DNA of 64,000 nt from Methanofollis liminatans DSM 4140 (lineage in GTDB: Archaea; Halobacteriota; Methanomicrobia; Methanomicrobiales; Methanofollaceae), in NCBI RefSeq assembly GCF_000275865.1, contig NZ_CM001555.1:827706-891705 (forward strand), read 5' to 3'. Made by a program: the position numbers and the translations under genes. Of this stretch, positions 60,896-64,000 are shown one piece after another. How positions within the stretch are numbered: the first letter of the stretch is position 1; each line of letters starts with the position of its first letter. The notes under the pieces were generated by a model that was not told where the DNA came from, searched no databases, and was given only the letters and a program-made list of their open reading frames with translations.

Positions 60896-62134
60896 ATGCA
60901 AACGTCCCGCGAGATCGAACTTGAAGGACATATCATCGACTCCGGCATCATGACGCTCGTCTTTGACCGGATCATGGATATGGGCGGGAATTTCGAGATC
61001 CTGATCTTCGAGGTCGGGAAAAAGAAGACGGATCCGAGTTATGCTAGACTCAGCGTGAACGCCCCTGACGAATCCCGCCTGGAGGGGATCCTCAGCGAAC
61101 TCTACCGCCTTGGCGCTCATCTCCCGGTGGTGGCCGACGCGACGCTGGCCCCTGCAGAGGGCGATCGGATCGTCCCGAAGGGGTTCTACTCGACGACCAA
61201 CCACCCGACCTGGGTGAAGTACGAGGGCGAGTGGATCCCGGTCGAGGACATTGAGATGGACTGCCTCCTCGTCGTGGACCCGGATGCGCGGCGGGCGCGC
61301 TGCCTGCCGATCTTCAAACTGAAAAAGGGCAGCCTCGTCGTCGTCGGTGAAAACGGCGTCAAGGTCGATTATCCTGAGCGCCCGCGGGAGAAGAGCGAGT
61401 TTGAGTTCATGCATGGGACGGTCTCGCCTGAACGCCCCTCCGAGACCCTGATAGAACAGATTGCGGCAGAAATCCTCGAGATTAAAAAGTCAGGCGGACG
61501 GATCGTCCTCGTTGGCGGTCCGGCGATCATCCACACCGGCGGGGGCCCGGCGCTTTCCCGGCTCATTCGTGACGGGTATATTCATGTCCTCTTTGCCGGC
61601 AACGCCCTCGCCACCCATGACATCGAGTCGAACCTCTTCGGGACCTCCCTGGGGATGGACATCAAGACCGCAAAACTTGTCACGGGCGGGCACAAGCATC
61701 ACATCATTGCTATCTCCGAGATCCTGCGGGCGGGATCGATCAAAGACGCCGTTGAACAGGGTGTCGTCACCGGAGGGGTGATGTATGAGTGCGTCAGGCA
61801 CGATGTTCCCTTCGTGCTTGCAGGGTCGATCAGGGACGACGGCCCTCTCCCTGACGTGATCACCGACGTGATGGAGGCCCAGGATGCGATGCGCTCAAAT
61901 CTGAAGGGCGTGAAGATGGTCCTGATGGTGGCCACTCTCCTCCACTCGGTGGCGGTCGGCAACTGCCTGCCCTCCTCGGTAAAAACGATCTGCGTGGACA
62001 TCAACCCGGCCTCCCTGACCAAACTGATGGACCGCGGGACGTCGCAGGCGATCGGGATCGTCTCCGATGCCGGGACGTTCTTCCCGATGCTTGCCAGAAA
62101 ACTCGAAATTCTCTCGAGAAAAGTCAGCGAGTGA
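60896..62134 (+). CDS. Archaeal ornithine cyclodeaminase-type protein (TIGR00300)
   Basis: This 412-residue protein is of the TIGR00300 family, with an N-terminal ferredoxin-like/LOR region (SREIELEGHIIDSGIMTLVF) and a C-terminal Rossmann-like domain (VLVGGPAIIHTGGGPALSRL, LFAGNALATHDIESNLFG, TGGHKHHIIAISEILRAGSI, GIVSDAGTFFPMLA). Relatives in methanogens and the C-terminal part of cyanobacterial ArgZ/AgrE act as ornithine cyclodeaminases yielding proline, the likely role here; it is assigned by family. It is convergent with RaSEA and overlaps it by 11 bp. Confidence 0.8.
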   Translation: MQTSREIELEGHIIDSGIMTLVFDRIMDMGGNFEILIFEVGKKKTDPSYARLSVNAPDESRLEGILSELYRLGAHLPVVADATLAPAEGDRIVPKGFYSTTNHPTWVKYEGEWIPVEDIEMDCLLVVDPDARRARCLPIFKLKKGSLVVVGENGVKVDYPERPREKSEFEFMHGTVSPERPSETLIEQIAAEILEIKKSGGRIVLVGGPAIIHTGGGPALSRLIRDGYIHVLFAGNALATHDIESNLFGTSLGMDIKTAKLVTGGHKHHIIAISEILRAGSIKDAVEQGVVTGGVMYECVRHDVPFVLAGSIRDDGPLPDVITDVMEAQDAMRSNLKGVKMVLMVATLLHSVAVGNCLPSSVKTICVDINPASLTKLMDRGTSQAIGIVSDAGTFFPMLARKLEILSRKVSE

Positions 62135-63116
62135 GGGGCATGCACCAGGGCCGCTCGTTCGCGAGGACGAACTCCCACTCTTTTTTACAGCCGCACTCGA
62201 TCTCGGCCAGGGCCCGGATCAGTTCCACGTCCCCGGTCAGGGCGTATTCGTTGATGCCCGCGACGATCTCGCGGTCGTGGGCTCCACAGTTGTGCGGGCC
62301 CCTGATGTAGCCGCCGCCGACCGGATCGCAGAAGACCGGGACGCCCGGGTCCACGTTGCCGAGCACCTCAAGGATGCTCCAGAGATACGGCGGCCGGTAG
62401 GCCCCGTCCCGCCAGAACCGTTCGAGCTCGGTCCGTTTCTGGACGGTGCAGGCGTTCATGGAGATCATCCCGCAGTACGGCGCCACCTCTTTGATGGACT
62501 GTTTCATGTCGTCTATTGCTTCCTGCTCGGTCAGGAACAGGGGTTTTAAGAGCAGGTATGCCTTGACGCCTGCACCGGCGGCAGAGGCGCGCTGCCATGC
62601 GGCGATGTAGTCTGCAAAGGAGAATCCTTTCCTGATCGACTTCTCCCTGATGGCGTCGTCCGTGGTCTCAAGCCCCATGGCGACGTGGAAGGGGGTGTCG
62701 GTCGCGCCGGTGTCGAGTGCGGCGACCATCGCCTCCACCGCATCTCCATCCACATATTCGGGGCGGGTCTCGACGATGACAACCTTGCCGGCGAACGCCC
62801 GGGCGACATCCTCCCTGAACGCCGGTGGCACTTCGACGGGGTCGAGGAAACTCCCTGAGGTGAAGATCTTCACCATGCCGATCTGCGTGAGGTCGAAGGT
62901 GTCGAGCACCCACGAAAGCTGGCCGCGCAAGGATGTGAGCAGTTCCTCAGGCGAGGCCCCGAACGAGCCGTCGAAACGGTAGCCGCACATGAGGCACCGG
63001 CGGTACGAGCACCCGCCGCTTTTGAAGATGATGGTGAGGGAACCGAGGACCTCCCCCTCGTACCGGTCTTTCCCGGTCCATGAAGCCAGTGGTTTGATCG
63101 GTGCAACAGATATCAT
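62124..63116 (-). CDS. Archaeosine-biosynthesis radical SAM protein RaSEA
   Basis: Works with ArcS to convert the preQ0-lysine adduct in tRNA to archaeosine. The protein of about 330 residues has the radical SAM cluster in FKSGGCSYRRCLMCGYRFDG (Cx4Cx2C), IFTSGSFLDP, VVIVETRPEYVDG and the C-terminal GPHNCGAHDREI with EIECGCKKEWEF. The ATG at 63116 has GAGGTG a few bases upstream; the longer frame to 63245 is not used. It is divergent from the secreted protein gene at 63145. Confidence 0.92.
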   Translation of the reverse strand: MISVAPIKPLASWTGKDRYEGEVLGSLTIIFKSGGCSYRRCLMCGYRFDGSFGASPEELLTSLRGQLSWVLDTFDLTQIGMVKIFTSGSFLDPVEVPPAFREDVARAFAGKVVIVETRPEYVDGDAVEAMVAALDTGATDTPFHVAMGLETTDDAIREKSIRKGFSFADYIAAWQRASAAGAGVKAYLLLKPLFLTEQEAIDDMKQSIKEVAPYCGMISMNACTVQKRTELERFWRDGAYRPPYLWSILEVLGNVDPGVPVFCDPVGGGYIRGPHNCGAHDREIVAGINEYALTGDVELIRALAEIECGCKKEWEFVLANERPWCMPLTR

Positions 63117-63144
63117 TAACACCTCATTCGTTGATCTCCTCAGT

Positions 63145-64000
63145 ATGAAAAGGATTGGATTATCCCTGTTCTGCCTCCTCTGCCTCCTCCTTGCAGGACA
63201 GGCCTCGGCAGCACAGGTGTATCTGAATGTTCCGGCTTCGGTCAACGCCGGTCAGTCCCTTGAGGTGACCGGGACCACGTCCGGCGCGAATCCGGGGTAT
63301 GCGTTCGATCTCGTCTTCTACGACGCCACGTACACCAAGACGGAGCTTGCCCGGCAGCAGGTGGTGCTGCAGAAGGACGGAACATTTTCGGCGACGTTCT
63401 CGACCGACGGCCTGACTGCCGGCCAGTACTCGATCGAGATCCAGGAGCAGGGCGACGGCATCTTTGGCAGCACAAAAAAACCGGTGCTCCTTAAGATCGT
63501 GAACAGGACGGCTGATCTTACCGTATCCTCCCCACTGACCCAGGCGTACGACGGCACCCTTCTGGTCGCAGGCTCGATCAAAAATTATGGCAATGCGGGC
63601 GTGCAGCTGACGGTGAAGACCGCGGCCGGGGACTCCGTCTTCTCTCCGCGCTATATCTCAACATCAAACGGTGCGTTCTCGCAGAGGGTGCCGATCCATG
63701 CAGGGGGTCAGTATGTCGCCGAGATCATGGACAACACCAGCTATGTCTGGACCGTCGAGTACACGGTGACCGGTGGCGTGGCGACGACGGCGACCACAGA
63801 ACCGTCCGTCGACGAGGGTCGGACCTATTCGGCCTCAGCGACGGCGTCCAGGACTGCACCTGCCTATTTTGCGGTGGCGACCCTCGGCGGGGCGGTGACG
63901 ATCACCACCTCCTCGGGGATCGACTGGGTGCTCGAGTACATCGATGAGAATGGTGTGCGGACGACGGTAAACAACCAGGGGACGTCGGCGCCCGAACGCG
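63145..64000 (+). CDS. Secreted protein with Ig-like/adhesin-type domains (partial)
   Basis: The gene is open to the end of the window (more than 285 codons). A signal peptide (MKRIGLSLFCLLCLLLAGQA, ending ASA) is followed by beta-strand-rich repeats with Thr/Ser-rich linkers (ATTATTEPSVDEG), as in methanogen surface proteins with Ig-like or MEMO/adhesin modules. No enzyme motif is seen in the visible part. It is divergent from RaSEA. Its stop and full domain content are outside the window. Confidence 0.75.
   Translation, partial: MKRIGLSLFCLLCLLLAGQASAAQVYLNVPASVNAGQSLEVTGTTSGANPGYAFDLVFYDATYTKTELARQQVVLQKDGTFSATFSTDGLTAGQYSIEIQEQGDGIFGSTKKPVLLKIVNRTADLTVSSPLTQAYDGTLLVAGSIKNYGNAGVQLTVKTAAGDSVFSPRYISTSNGAFSQRVPIHAGGQYVAEIMDNTSYVWTVEYTVTGGVATTATTEPSVDEGRTYSASATASRTAPAYFAVATLGGAVTITTSSGIDWVLEYIDENGVRTTVNNQGTSAPER

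Overview
The window looks like a stretch of a GC-rich methanogenic archaeon, most likely of the order Methanomicrobiales (Methanofollis/Methanoculleus-like). The evidence is methanofuran biosynthesis (MfnB), archaeal PCNA and primase large subunit, Alba, LSm, S17e, Cdc48, archaeosine RaSEA, CobY, FtsZ with a ribbon-helix-helix partner, TATA-box promoters and many short-leader or leaderless starts. The genus is inference.

Layout. 1-0.47 kb: end of a roughly 250-bp tandem repeat family. 0.5-9.5 kb: DUF92 membrane protein, ValRS, thymidylate kinase with a HisA-like protein, MfnB, IMP dehydrogenase, and an HSR1-type heat-shock regulator with Hsp20. 9.6-23.9 kb: a surface-polysaccharide island, visibly AT-richer in its middle, with an NDP-sugar epimerase, pyruvyl transferase, FrhB-like ferredoxin protein, flippase, five glycosyltransferases or related enzymes, a large polytopic membrane protein, a truncated nucleotide-sugar dehydrogenase and a probable TnpB remnant. 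24.2-28.5 kb: a tight minus-strand operon (radical SAM activase, UPF0200 kinase, TIM-barrel isomerase, RNase Z, MgtE-like transporter). 28.8-40.8 kb: ThiC, CMD protein, 5-formyl-THF cyclo-ligase, Cdc48, TPR protein, aldolase, class I FBPase coupled to a degenerate FBP aldolase/phosphatase homologue, LSm with a winged-helix/Cys protein, flavin reductase and CBS-pyrophosphatase. 40.8-41.7 kb: three tandem copies of the repeat family. 41.7-47.9 kb: CHASE4/PAS sensor lacking a kinase domain, tRNA-Arg, lipoprotein, M20 peptidase, MoaA and RlmE. 47.9-55 kb: PCNA-PriL, HD protein, ThiN, S17e, the lysine/diaminopimelate genes dapA-dapB-(ferredoxin)-asd, and Alba. 55-64 kb: DUF373, a coiled-coil protein, FtsZ with an RHH regulator, CobD/CobY, an archaeal ornithine-cyclodeaminase-type protein, RaSEA and a secreted protein running off the end.

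How parts connect. The hsr1-hsp20 operon and the distant cdc48 gene carry the same promoter-operator block, matching the published Archaeoglobus HSR1 motif in its first half-site; this suggests a small heat-shock regulon inside the window. Gluconeogenic aldolase and FBPase lie together, and the FBPase is translationally coupled to a pseudoenzyme of the other archaeal FBPase family. The RHH-ftsZ operon is preceded by a 10-bp perfect inverted repeat that is a good candidate operator. The diaminopimelate genes run in one direction, with a 9-bp inverted repeat bracketing the dapA start codon.
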